Origin: Humisphaera sp. | GTDB taxonomy: Bacteria > Planctomycetota > Phycisphaerae > Tepidisphaerales > Tepidisphaeraceae | Reading direction: 5' to 3' | Assembly: GCA_025351525.1 (NCBI GenBank) | Contig: JANXVV010000544.1 | Location: 1-32,377, forward strand | Length of the DNA stretch: 32,377 nt | In this document: piece after piece, positions 21,118 to 30,086 of the stretch | How the letters are laid out: every line of letters begins with the position of its first letter | Numbering within the stretch: position 1 is the first letter of the stretch | Translations under genes and position numbers: made by a program | The notes under the pieces: model-generated | The model's database searches: none | What the model was told of the DNA's origin: nothing | What the model saw: the letters and a program-made list of their open reading frames with translations, nothing else

Positions 21118-21939
21118 CTATTTCTTCTCTGACCTCTTCTGTGCGGCTTTGTTCAACGTCGTTTCAACATGTTCGATGATACCGGATGCCAATCGCTCAC
21201 TCGCACCGGCGACGAAACATGCCAATGCGATCCCATGTCGGTTTCGGAGCTGGGGTAGAACCAACCCAGAGCGAATCGCGCACAGTACAATGATTGCGCC
21301 AATCACACCAACAGCGATCCTCGCTGCGCCTTCCAATCGGTGAATCGCCGCACCAGCAGCGGGATCGAGTGGCGCACGCCCGACGCGAAGTAGGATTGAA
21401 AGTAGCGCGCCAGTTGCTCCCGCCATCCCAGCAGTCAGAATGTCCGCTTTCGCGTCATCGGGTGGGGTATACATCCGAGCATATAACGATGCTGCCGCCC
21501 AAGTCGCACCGACGAACGCTATAGTCGCCCATACACTTGCCCACACATACCACTGCCTCGCGTGTTCATGGTTTCGGGCGGTGATGAACTCTTCTGCCTT
21601 GCCCAGCAGTGATTGCGCGCCTTTCATGTCTCCATCGAGAGCGACGCACATGGATTCGCCAAGAATAGAGCGAAATGCTCGCCTGATAGATTCCGATAGG
21701 TGATCTATCGGCACGGCTTCAAGGCAGGTGATTCGACCTTGGATCTTTCCAGGATCGACCTTCTGCGCGTCGAGTAACTTCTCGTGTTCGGGCGTATTCT
21801 CCCAATCAACTTCCAAGCTTTTGTCCAGAAACACAATGAAGTTCATGTTCCGGCGTAGTAGTACGTGGATAGCGGCATCATGTCGCTGCCAGAGCATCTC
21901 GTCAGGGGTATGCGAAGTCATCTCAGCCATTTGCGTCAT
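21118..21939 (-). CDS. multi-pass membrane protein of the caspase/R-M operon
   Basis: The 273-residue product has a soluble N-terminal half (about 1-128) with FIVFLDKSLEVDWENTP, then three to four membrane segments. These are WYVWASVWATIAFVGATWAA (about 130-149), ILTAGMAGATGALLSILLRV (about 167-186), IAVGVIGAIIVLCAIRSGLV (about 208-227) and a last weaker one (GIALACFVAGASERLASGI). The FVAGASERLASGIIEHVE ending resembles the FLAGFSERFVPDLL-type motif I associate with a family of bacterial membrane proteins of unknown role. The start overlaps the Res stop by four bases (ATGA), so the two are co-translated. It could sense damage, anchor the caspase or form a pore; nothing in sequence decides. 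Confidence 0.7.
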   Translation of the reverse strand: MTQMAEMTSHTPDEMLWQRHDAAIHVLLRRNMNFIVFLDKSLEVDWENTPEHEKLLDAQKVDPGKIQGRITCLEAVPIDHLSESIRRAFRSILGESMCVALDGDMKGAQSLLGKAEEFITARNHEHARQWYVWASVWATIAFVGATWAAASLYARMYTPPDDAKADILTAGMAGATGALLSILLRVGRAPLDPAAGAAIHRLEGAARIAVGVIGAIIVLCAIRSGLVLPQLRNRHGIALACFVAGASERLASGIIEHVETTLNKAAQKRSEKK

Positions 21940-24662
21940 TTAGAGAGCACCATCAAGGAGGCACTTTTCTCGTACATCGCCGCCAATCCCGCCAGCGTCT
22001 TGGCGTCGTCGATCTGCTCATGGGGGATGAGCAGGTACTTCCACGGCTTGCCGCCGCCGTGTTTCGTGGCATGTTCACACCACGTTGCCGCCGCTCGGGC
22101 TTTGGCTTCGACTGACGATGCGTGCATCTCATCGGATGACTTGCTCTCGCAGATGTACTTCGCCGTCTCCGTCTCGACCACGAAATCGGGCTCGTAGACC
22201 TCGCCTTTCGCGTAGTCGATTTTTAGTGCGTCCCTCGGGGGCTTGCACCATTTTAGAACGCTGTGGTCCTTCTCGAAGATCGACGCCAGCCGCCGCTCCG
22301 TGTCCGAGTCGAACTTTTGCACCTGATACAGGCATTTACTGAACCCGCCGAACAGCATCCCTCGGATGTTCCGCTTCATCTCAACGGGCGTCCGGTAGTC
22401 GCGGACCTCATCATCGGCGGCGGTGCCGTTCACGGGACGCATGGTTGTGAACCCTTTGGAGACGTGAACCTCGTATGCCGTCGCCTTCTCGAAGTAATGG
22501 GCTTCCATCTGGCTGTAGATGTTCCGAACGATGAGCTGCTGATGGACCAGCAGAACGTTCAGCACGTCATCGTCCTCGGGAAGATTGGTTTTCAAGCTGG
22601 CCACGGCTTGTTGCGCCAGCTTGTAAAGCAGGTCGGCGTGTTCGTCGTAGTTGATGTCCGGATAGTCGATCAGTCCGCGAACGATGTAATCCTCGAACTT
22701 CTCCTCAACGGCGATGGTCGAGCCGCTTTCCAGCGTATGCCGCTGTCCGTCGCCAAGGTTTTGGATGAGCACCCGCTGACGAATGGGCTTCAAGGATTTG
22801 ATCGGGTCGGTATCCAAGTCGAAATCCTTGAACCCGCTCGTCACGTCGCCGGTGGGGACGACGACGATGCGGGGGATGTCGATGGACATGTCGATGTGCA
22901 GATCGACCGTCTTGGCGACGACTTGCGCGAAATCCACCTGGGTCTTGAACTGCTCGAACTCGGTCTGCGTCCCGCCCTGCGCGGCGATGGCGGCTTGCAC
23001 CTGCTCGATAATCTTCTGCTGAACTTCGGGCTTTCGCAGATCAGCCGACGATGGAAGACGCTCGAACTGCTTGAGCACCTGATACGTCACCTGCGCCGCC
23101 TTCTGCTCCTCGGGCTTGGCGAAAAGGGTCGGCTGCGGCTGGGCATTGCCGGTCCCAATCGACTGAATGCCGAGCCGCTGGGCGACGTTCGACTCCATCA
23201 CCACGACCTTCGACTTCGTATCGGGGATGTCGCGCCCGATGACGATGCCCTTGCGGATGATCGAGTTCGGGTCGTTGGCGTGGTCGATGATCTCCTGAAA
23301 CTTATCGTGCGAGATGATCGTCAGCCGGTCTACCGCCGCGACCCCGGTTCGCTTGCCATAGGGCAGGCGCAGTCCGCGACCGATGGATTGTTCCACAAGC
23401 GTCCGCGAGTTCGCCGCCCGCAAGGGGACGATGGTGTACAGGTTCGTCACGTCCCAGCCCTCTTTGAGCATGTTGACGTGGACCACGATCTCGATGGGGT
23501 TGTTCGGGTCTTCGACCGTGAGCAACTGCTGAACGATGTCGTCCTTCTCTTCGCCTTTGGTTTGCGAATGGACGGTGATGACCTTTCCCTTGTACTGGCC
23601 ATCAAAGAACGCCTGATCTTCGATCAGCTTGACGAGCGCGTTGGCATGGTCAGTGTCCTTCGCCACAACCAGCATGAACGGCTTCACGCGGCGTTCGCTG
23701 AAATCACGGGCGTAAACGTCGAGTTGGGTCTTCGCCTCCTCATGCACGCGGATGCCGTCTTCCAGCTTCAGGCGTTCGAGTCCTTCCTCGTCATACGCCC
23801 GCGCGTCGAAGTTTTCCCGCGTGGCGACCGCCGGCTCTTTCACGAAACCATCATTGAGTGCCGCCGACAGCGGGTACGAGTAGACGACGTTTTTGAACGG
23901 CGTACTCCCCTTGCCGCTCTCGACCTGCGGCGTTGCGGTCAGTTCCAGCCCGATGATCGGCTTGAGCTCGTTTATCGCCTTGACGCCCGCCGACGCGCGG
24001 TAGCGGTGGCTTTCGTCCATGAGCAGCACGAGGTCGTCGAGTTTCGACAGGTACTCGAAGTAGCTCTCGCCGATGTATTCGTGCAGCCGCTTGATGCGTG
24101 GCTGCTTGTCGCCGCGTACCTCGGAGTTGATCTTGCTGATGTTGAAGATGTTGACGTGAATCGCGCCGGGCGCACCGGGATCGAACAGCCGCCCCTGGCG
24201 AACCGGCACGCCAACGTCGCCGCGAACACCGCGCCCATCTTCATAGGTGTCGCCGGTGATGATCTCGGGCGGGTTCAGGGCAAAGTCCGAGATGCCTTGG
24301 AACACATACTTGGGTGTGTTCGGCGTAAAGTCGGCGATCAGCTTGTTGTAGATCGTCAGGTTCGGGGCGAGCACGAAGAAATGTCGGATGCCTTCGGCTT
24401 TGTAAAGGTAGCTGATGAACGCGCCCATCAGGCGTGTTTTGCCGACGCCCGTGGCCAGCGAGAAGCAGAGCGACGGGAACTCACGCTCGAAATCCTCCAC
24501 TTGCGGATACTTCGCCCGGATCGACGCCAACGATGCCTTGGCGTCCGCACCCTTCTCAAGTGGGATCAGATCGCAGACCTCCGCCAGTATCTCCAGTGAC
24601 TCGCGTTGCGGCTGTCGCAGGCTCAACCGATTGGCGACCATGTTCAGAATCGACTGGTTCAT
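21936..24662 (-). CDS. res: type III-like restriction subunit (Res), helicase-nuclease
   Basis: The 908-residue protein is a superfamily 2 DNA translocase with a C-terminal nuclease, as in type III restriction subunits. Walker A is SLATGVGKTRLMGAF (about 68-82), the DExH box is LLMDESHRYRAS (about 213-224) and motif III is LELTATPQ. Motif VI-type residues appear in LVEQSIGRGLRLPYGKRTG. The C-terminus has the PD-(D/E)xK nuclease pattern: YEPDFVVETETAKYICESKS (Asp about 826, Glu about 839, Lys about 841). It should cleave DNA when partnered with Mod. It starts in a 4-base ATGA overlap with mod and ends in another with the membrane-protein gene. Intact and of normal length. Confidence 0.93.
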   Translation of the reverse strand: MNQSILNMVANRLSLRQPQRESLEILAEVCDLIPLEKGADAKASLASIRAKYPQVEDFEREFPSLCFSLATGVGKTRLMGAFISYLYKAEGIRHFFVLAPNLTIYNKLIADFTPNTPKYVFQGISDFALNPPEIITGDTYEDGRGVRGDVGVPVRQGRLFDPGAPGAIHVNIFNISKINSEVRGDKQPRIKRLHEYIGESYFEYLSKLDDLVLLMDESHRYRASAGVKAINELKPIIGLELTATPQVESGKGSTPFKNVVYSYPLSAALNDGFVKEPAVATRENFDARAYDEEGLERLKLEDGIRVHEEAKTQLDVYARDFSERRVKPFMLVVAKDTDHANALVKLIEDQAFFDGQYKGKVITVHSQTKGEEKDDIVQQLLTVEDPNNPIEIVVHVNMLKEGWDVTNLYTIVPLRAANSRTLVEQSIGRGLRLPYGKRTGVAAVDRLTIISHDKFQEIIDHANDPNSIIRKGIVIGRDIPDTKSKVVVMESNVAQRLGIQSIGTGNAQPQPTLFAKPEEQKAAQVTYQVLKQFERLPSSADLRKPEVQQKIIEQVQAAIAAQGGTQTEFEQFKTQVDFAQVVAKTVDLHIDMSIDIPRIVVVPTGDVTSGFKDFDLDTDPIKSLKPIRQRVLIQNLGDGQRHTLESGSTIAVEEKFEDYIVRGLIDYPDINYDEHADLLYKLAQQAVASLKTNLPEDDDVLNVLLVHQQLIVRNIYSQMEAHYFEKATAYEVHVSKGFTTMRPVNGTAADDEVRDYRTPVEMKRNIRGMLFGGFSKCLYQVQKFDSDTERRLASIFEKDHSVLKWCKPPRDALKIDYAKGEVYEPDFVVETETAKYICESKSSDEMHASSVEAKARAAATWCEHATKHGGGKPWKYLLIPHEQIDDAKTLAGLAAMYEKSASLMVLSK

Positions 24663-26365
24663 TTCGCACCCCCATTTTCATTGCCAAAGAGAGACGGTTC
24701 GGCGACCCGCGACTTCCGTTGCTTGCGCTGTTCGCCTGGCGGAAGTTTTGGCAGCGGCGGCGCATCGAGATCGTCGGCTGGCTGCGCCTTGGGTAATGCC
24801 GCAATTTGGAGGCTGTAGTCATCCTTGCCCCATTCGCACCGGGACATGACCGCCTTGGGGATCTTTTTCAGCGTCAGGTTGGGGAACTCCGTCGCCCCGG
24901 CGCGGAACGCGCCGCAGCAGATCAAGAGCGACCGATCTTCACCGACTTCATCGCTCAACTTGGCAAGCATTTGTCGCGTGATCGTTTGCGTCGTGATGTA
25001 GATGTAATCTCGCTCGGTCGAACGCCCATGCTGCCAGTAAATCTCGTTGCTGGGCGCGTACGCGAAACCTTCCAGCTTACACATCGCCTCGGCGAGCATC
25101 GCCGCGTTGTATTCTTTGCTGACGACCCAGTTGCCGAACTTGTCCTTTTCCAGCAGGGAGGGCGCGAGGCGGTAGTAGCGAAATCCGCCACCCCCTTTCC
25201 ACCCCGTGGCTTGGGTTATTCCACCTAAATCAGTTCCGCTAATAACCTTCGTCAAGCGAGGCAGAATGTATGTATCGCAGTGTTCTCCCAACTCCACCAT
25301 AATCCATTGCCGTGCCATCTTGTGCGCAACAGCACCTGTAGTTCCTGACCCCGCAAATGAATCCAAGACGATCTCGCCAGGCGAAGTAGCAATCTCCAAG
25401 ATGCGAGCTATGACGGCTTCCGTCTTGGGCGTTGCAAAGGGGACTCCGAATAGAGCCTTCGATTCCAACATTGCACTCTGTGTATGTCCGACCTCCTCGT
25501 GCAGCCAGACACTGCGAGGAACCACCGGCTGCGCGACATCCAGAAACCGCTTCAACCTCGGCATTCGTGCTTTACCGTCCTTGCCCCAATACAGTAGGTT
25601 GTTTCGCACGTTTTCGGCATGCGTCTCGGGACCGCATCGCCATGTCACGGTTCCACTCGGCCAGATCTCCTCGTTCGTATTCGGATTGGTTATCCCGTAG
25701 AACAGATTTGGGCGTTCATTCTTTGATTTATTGCTTGTATAGGTGACTGAGTTCCAGCTTCCACGCGGATCATTGTCTGGATTTGTATAGTAGGCATTTT
25801 GAGAATCCGTGCGTGTTAGCCGATTGGGACGCCATGACTGCTTATCTCGGGCGTAGAGAAGTACAAAATCATGGTCATTGCTTATCCACTTTGCATCGTT
25901 AGCGGGCGATGCTTTGCGCTGCCAGATAATCGTCTGGACATGATTAGCACGACCGAAAATCTCATCGCAAATCACCTTGAGATAGTGAGCCTCATTATCG
26001 TCAACAAAAATCCAGACTGTCCCATTGAGAGCAAGTAGACGCCGTATCAAATCCAAGCGATCCCGCATCATGCTCAACCAAAGTGAGTGCTCGATTCCGT
26101 CGTCATAATGTTCAAACGCCGAGCCCGTGTTGTATGGCGGGTCAATGCACACGCATTTGATCTTGCCTGTGAACTCCTGTTCAAGTGCCTTCAAAGCCAG
26201 CAGGTTGTCGCCGAAGATGAGGCGGTTATCGAAAAGATCGTGGTCCGTAACGCGCTGCGCGGCATGGTAAGATTTCGACGGGTCTTCGAGCAGAATGCGC
26301 GGCTCCAGCCGGGGGCGGTTTTCTTTACCGATCCAAGTGAGTTCGAGTTTCGTCTTTCCAGCCAT
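24659..26365 (-). CDS. mod: type III-like DNA methyltransferase (Mod)
   Basis: The 568-residue protein is a beta-class amino-methyltransferase, with the catalytic DPPY first (VCIDPPYNTGSAFEHYDDG, about 72-90) and the SAM-binding motif later (LDSFAGSGTTGAVAHKM, about 334-350). The variable middle part would read the target sequence. This class modifies adenine N6 or cytosine N4; adenine is usual for type III Mod. It has an N-terminal stretch RLIFGDNLLALKALEQEF typical of Mod proteins. The gene starts 8 nt after the preceding stop and overlaps res by four bases. The C-terminal tail (LPPGEQRKQRKSRVAEPSLF) is basic and probably flexible. Confidence 0.93.
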   Translation of the reverse strand: MAGKTKLELTWIGKENRPRLEPRILLEDPSKSYHAAQRVTDHDLFDNRLIFGDNLLALKALEQEFTGKIKCVCIDPPYNTGSAFEHYDDGIEHSLWLSMMRDRLDLIRRLLALNGTVWIFVDDNEAHYLKVICDEIFGRANHVQTIIWQRKASPANDAKWISNDHDFVLLYARDKQSWRPNRLTRTDSQNAYYTNPDNDPRGSWNSVTYTSNKSKNERPNLFYGITNPNTNEEIWPSGTVTWRCGPETHAENVRNNLLYWGKDGKARMPRLKRFLDVAQPVVPRSVWLHEEVGHTQSAMLESKALFGVPFATPKTEAVIARILEIATSPGEIVLDSFAGSGTTGAVAHKMARQWIMVELGEHCDTYILPRLTKVISGTDLGGITQATGWKGGGGFRYYRLAPSLLEKDKFGNWVVSKEYNAAMLAEAMCKLEGFAYAPSNEIYWQHGRSTERDYIYITTQTITRQMLAKLSDEVGEDRSLLICCGAFRAGATEFPNLTLKKIPKAVMSRCEWGKDDYSLQIAALPKAQPADDLDAPPLPKLPPGEQRKQRKSRVAEPSLFGNENGGAK

Positions 26366-26373
26366 TACCGCAC

Positions 26374-27216
26374 CTACTTCTTGTTGCTGCTCAACATGTA
26401 CAGGATAAAGCTGACGATTCCGAGGATCGACGACAGGAATGTGATGATCGCCATTACGGGGTGATCTCGTGACAACTCCATGAAGTACCCGAGCGTCGTC
26501 CCATAGATTTCCAGCCTTCGCGCGTTCGTCTTCAACGTGCCTGATGCCAGACGATTCACGATGTTGCCGATAACATCCACCTTGCGGAGCGTCGATTGGT
26601 GGAGTTTGACGTAATCCTTCTGAACAAATGCGTCGGCTTCGGTTTGCCCGGTGAGGAAATCTTTGTCGCTGATGCTGTTCATTTTCATCAGCATCGTGAG
26701 ACGGGGGTGACCGGCGTATGTGGGGCTGTAAAGGGAAATCAGCAGCCGTGCAAAGTCGTACAGGTTGCTCTCATGGACGTCCATGGGCGTGCCGCCAAGT
26801 ACCCGATAGCGGTGCGCGATTGCGGGGAATCCGTAGTTCGTGTCGCGCATGTTCCAGTGCAGCCAGTAGGAGTCCTTCTTCTCGGCGACATACTTGTAGA
26901 ACTCGTCGAGCATCTCCCGTTCAAGGTCGTTGTACCGCGCTTCAATCTGATCGCGTGCGACGTGATCCCGCTCGGCAACGTGATGAATCGAAAATGAGAC
27001 GGTCTGTCCCGTTGCAAGGTTGCGGACGGCGATGGACGTTATTCGAGGCGATGCGCCATCCGGTCGGTCGTAAAAGCTCTCGCAAGAGTAGTGGATGATT
27101 ACGGTGTTCTTGGAATGCGCAAGGAGATTCGCCAAGTCCTTCTTTGCTTCTAATCGTCGTCGGTGTCGTTCGCTCGCTGATCCCATAGGTTCCGCCGCCC
27201 TTATTTCAATGCCCAT
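26374..27216 (-). CDS. unrecognised protein with C-terminal membrane anchor, possible RNase H-like fold
   Basis: I cannot place this 280-residue protein in a named family. A basic N-terminal helix (HRRRLEAKKDLANLLAHSKN) leads into a strand pair NTVIIHYSCESFYDRPDG and RITSIAVRNLATGQTVSFSI. Later come SYWLHWNMRDTNYGFPAIAH (about 116-135) and DKDFLTGQTEADAFVQKDYV (about 184-203). The order strand-C-E, then W-N-x-x-x-T/D, then an acidic helix is reminiscent of DnaQ-like 3'-5' exonucleases, though not all acidic residues are present. The last 28 residues are one hydrophobic helix (AIITFLSSILGIVSFILYML) ending in SSNKK, so it is tail-anchored. It overlaps the helicase gene by 16 bases; an ATG at 27186 is an alternative start. 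Confidence 0.7.
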   Translation of the reverse strand: MGIEIRAAEPMGSASERHRRRLEAKKDLANLLAHSKNTVIIHYSCESFYDRPDGASPRITSIAVRNLATGQTVSFSIHHVAERDHVARDQIEARYNDLEREMLDEFYKYVAEKKDSYWLHWNMRDTNYGFPAIAHRYRVLGGTPMDVHESNLYDFARLLISLYSPTYAGHPRLTMLMKMNSISDKDFLTGQTEADAFVQKDYVKLHQSTLRKVDVIGNIVNRLASGTLKTNARRLEIYGTTLGYFMELSRDHPVMAIITFLSSILGIVSFILYMLSSNKK

Positions 27217-30032
27217 TGGAACGAACAGATTGGCGAAACCTCGGGCTGCATCGTCAGCTGACGTTCGATGTCCCCGATCAGATCGTTTCGGCGGTCGTCA
27301 ACCTTGTCTTGCTCCAGATACAACTCCGCACGCTTCTTCTTTCGGGTCGATTCAAGGTCTTTGATGCGCCGCTGCGCTTCGAGTTTCTCTGCCAGCCCGG
27401 CGGCGAGTGCGCTTGCTTTGCGGGCTTCGCGGATGGCGAGGTCGATCTCCTTGATCTCGCGCTCCAGACCTTGCTTGAGGTCGTCCGACCAGCGGTCGAG
27501 CTTCTCGACCTCCTCATCGAAGAACTTCGCGTTGCGTTGGCTGACTTCACCCAGCCGCGCCTTGACCAGCGCATCGCGGCACGCCGTGAGGTCGATGGGT
27601 TCCGATGGCGCGGCACCGGCGATCCGCCCGGGTAGTGCAAATAGTTTTCGCGCCGCTTCCTCGTCGAGCATTTCGCCTGCGTCGGTCTGGGCGGACAGCA
27701 GAAGGAACTCCTCCGTATCGAGCGATGAGACCGTGAGCTTCGACACTTCGAGCCAGCCCGAGACGCCGACGAGCGGCTTGAGTATGCTGACGACCTGACG
27801 ATGAGCGGTGTAGTCGAAGATGACTGCGGACGGCGTAAGCGAGCGGGTGATCGCCCATTCGACCAGCGTGAGGGCGAGCGGATGATCTTGGCGGTAGAAG
27901 GTATCGCCGTTGCGCTCGGCGACTTTCCAATCGAGATGGTAATGCCCGGCTGGGGCGTCGGAGCCGGTGTATTCGAAGCGCGGTTGATGCGGGTCGAAAG
28001 ACGCCTGACCATCCAGTTCGGCACGCGTGAGCGCGAGGAGCGTTCGCTCCCGGTCGGACAAGCTTTCGAGCGTCTTGTCCTTGTTGATCCGCAGCCGCTC
28101 GGCGACATCCTGATCGAAATGCTCAAGCAGCGTTTGCCGCGTGACCGCCATGCGCGCCTTGATCTGCTCATCGAGCTCGGCTTGTAGCTGGTCGAAGGCG
28201 CGCTTGATCTCCTCTTGATTGCGGCAGGTTTGATAAACGTCGGCGATGCGGCGTTCGATGTCCACGCCGGACTCAATGGTTCCGAGGACTTCATCACTGG
28301 CACCGAAGACGCCGTTGAACAGGCTGAACTTCTCACTCAATCGTTCATAGACGCGCTGATCCGCGTGGTTGCGGGTGTTGATGAAGTTCAGCACCACGAC
28401 ATCGTGCTTCTGCCCGTACCGATGGCAGCGACCGATCCGCTGCTCGATGCGCTGTGGGTTCCACGGCAGATCGTAGTTGACGACGAGGGATGCGAACTGG
28501 AGATTCACGCCCTCGGCGGCGGCTTCCGTGGCGATCAGGATCGACGCGGTCTTCTCGAAGTGCTCGACGATGGCGGCTTTCATGTCCACCGGCTTGGAGC
28601 CCGAGACGATCTCCTGACCTTCGTGACGTTTCACCCAGTCCTGATACGTGGCGCGGGAGGATGGATCGTCGTTCGATCCATTCATCATCACGAGCTGGTT
28701 CTCAAAGCCGTTGCGCGACAGCAACTCGAACAGGTACGCCTGCGTGCGCCGGGACTCCGTGAAGATGACCGCCTTGCGATTGGCACCCAGGGCGACGGCG
28801 CGGTTGAGCGCGGTAGCCAGTGCGGGGAGAAGGGCTTGCCCCTTCGCATTGGTCTTGATGGCGGTTGCCATCGCCCCGAAGCGTTGCAGCTCCGCCAGTT
28901 CGTCTTTCAGCAATGCCGGGTCGATGACGGGGGCATCTTCTTCACCAGGATCGCCATCGGCTTCCGCCATTTCGTCGGCGAGTTCGTCGATGCCTTCGAG
29001 GTCTTCGTCATCGAACACGCGAATCTGCTCGCCCAGGCGTTCGAGCCGCCGGGTGAGTCCCGCGATGGTTCCGGCGACGGCGAAGGTCGAAGACGCCAGA
29101 AGTTTCCTCATGACCAGCGTGATCAGATGACGCTGGCTTTGCGGCAACGCGAGGAGTTTCTCACGCTGGAGGTATGCCGAGATACTCTCGTACAGGGCGA
29201 ACTCTTCATCGCTCGGACTGAAATCCTGCGTGATGGGGATGCGCTTGGTGAAGGGGATGTACTCGACGACCTGCTTTCGAAGCGTGCGGTTGCAGACTGG
29301 CTTGAGGCGATCCCGAAGCAAGGTGTTGCGGATGGTGTCGTCGCCGGATTTCACGAACTGATCGCGGAAGGATTGCGCATCGCCGAAGAGATGATCGTCG
29401 ATGATGCTGACGAGACCGTAGAGCTCCATGAGCGAGTTTTGCAGCGGCGTGGCGGTCAGGAGTAGCTTCGGCGCGGCATGGATCGCCGTGACGATGCTCC
29501 GCGCCATCTTGGAGTCGTTCTTGAAGACGTTGCGGAGGCGGTGCGCTTCGTCGATGACGACCGTATCCCAGCCGACGCGGCTGATTTCCGCACTGCGCGC
29601 GGCGGCGAACTGATAAGAACAGATCAGAAGGGTATCGGTTCGGTCGAACGGGGAGGGTCGCCCAGCGGCGATTTCGGCGGCGTAGGCGCGCGAATCCAAA
29701 ACGTTCGTGGGCAGGTAAAACTTCTCGCGGAGTTCCTGCTGCCATTGCTTGCGAAGGGTTGCGGGCACGATCAGAAGGATGCGCCGCCGCCGTTCCGCCC
29801 ATCGCTGGGCGAGAACGATGCCGGCTTCGATGGTTTTGCCGAGCCCGACCTCATCGGCGAGCAGGACGCCACGAGACAGCGGCGAGCGGAGGGCAAAAAG
29901 AGCCGCCTCGACCTGATGTGGGTTGAGATCGACGCGCGAGTTGGCGATGGAACGAGACAGGTTCTCGACGCTGCCCGAGGAGCCTTTCAGCGTGAGCAGA
30001 TGCGCCCAGTATTTGGAATGGAATGGCGTCAT
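27201..30032 (-). CDS. SNF2/RapA-type DEAD-box helicase
   Basis: The 943-residue protein is a superfamily 2 SNF2-like translocase. LLADEVGLGKTIEAGIVLAQ holds Walker A (about 57-76), TVVIDEAHRLRN the DEAH box (about 157-168), LLTATPLQNSLMELYG motif III, and YDLPWNPQRIEQRIGRCHRY motif VI. A middle acidic insert (DDEDLEGIDELADEMAEADG) and a long C-terminal coiled coil (ARKASALAAGLAEKLEAQRR, near 880) are present. ATG 30032 is chosen because GGAAG lies just upstream and homology-like sequence begins MTPFHSKYW; the longer frame to 30179 adds 49 Arg/Gly-rich unselected residues. DrmD of DISARM is also a SNF2 helicase next to a methylase, but no drmA/B/C-like gene is here. It heads the seven-gene operon. 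Confidence 0.92.
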   Translation of the reverse strand: MTPFHSKYWAHLLTLKGSSGSVENLSRSIANSRVDLNPHQVEAALFALRSPLSRGVLLADEVGLGKTIEAGIVLAQRWAERRRRILLIVPATLRKQWQQELREKFYLPTNVLDSRAYAAEIAAGRPSPFDRTDTLLICSYQFAAARSAEISRVGWDTVVIDEAHRLRNVFKNDSKMARSIVTAIHAAPKLLLTATPLQNSLMELYGLVSIIDDHLFGDAQSFRDQFVKSGDDTIRNTLLRDRLKPVCNRTLRKQVVEYIPFTKRIPITQDFSPSDEEFALYESISAYLQREKLLALPQSQRHLITLVMRKLLASSTFAVAGTIAGLTRRLERLGEQIRVFDDEDLEGIDELADEMAEADGDPGEEDAPVIDPALLKDELAELQRFGAMATAIKTNAKGQALLPALATALNRAVALGANRKAVIFTESRRTQAYLFELLSRNGFENQLVMMNGSNDDPSSRATYQDWVKRHEGQEIVSGSKPVDMKAAIVEHFEKTASILIATEAAAEGVNLQFASLVVNYDLPWNPQRIEQRIGRCHRYGQKHDVVVLNFINTRNHADQRVYERLSEKFSLFNGVFGASDEVLGTIESGVDIERRIADVYQTCRNQEEIKRAFDQLQAELDEQIKARMAVTRQTLLEHFDQDVAERLRINKDKTLESLSDRERTLLALTRAELDGQASFDPHQPRFEYTGSDAPAGHYHLDWKVAERNGDTFYRQDHPLALTLVEWAITRSLTPSAVIFDYTAHRQVVSILKPLVGVSGWLEVSKLTVSSLDTEEFLLLSAQTDAGEMLDEEAARKLFALPGRIAGAAPSEPIDLTACRDALVKARLGEVSQRNAKFFDEEVEKLDRWSDDLKQGLEREIKEIDLAIREARKASALAAGLAEKLEAQRRIKDLESTRKKKRAELYLEQDKVDDRRNDLIGDIERQLTMQPEVSPICSFQWALK

Positions 30033-30086
30033 TCTTGCTTCCGAACGATTACATTGGGGCACGCGTCCCGCACGTCCCCGAGGGCT

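Noticed and set aside
22263-24599. 778-codon open frame on the plus strand
   Set aside because: It lies entirely opposite res, whose protein motifs are unambiguous. The translation is rich in Val, Leu, Arg and Asp without domain motifs, typical of an antisense shadow in GC-rich coding DNA.
28215-29465. 416-codon plus-strand frame, and several smaller ones opposite the helicase
   Set aside because: They are antisense to the SNF2 helicase with all its motifs and show no recognisable domain.
20022-30032. A DISARM or BREX system
   Set aside because: The SNF2 helicase next to a methylase resembles class 1 DISARM, but no DUF1998 helicase (DrmA), DrmB or phospholipase-D DrmC is present. No PglZ, BrxC or BrxL-like gene is seen, so BREX is excluded too.
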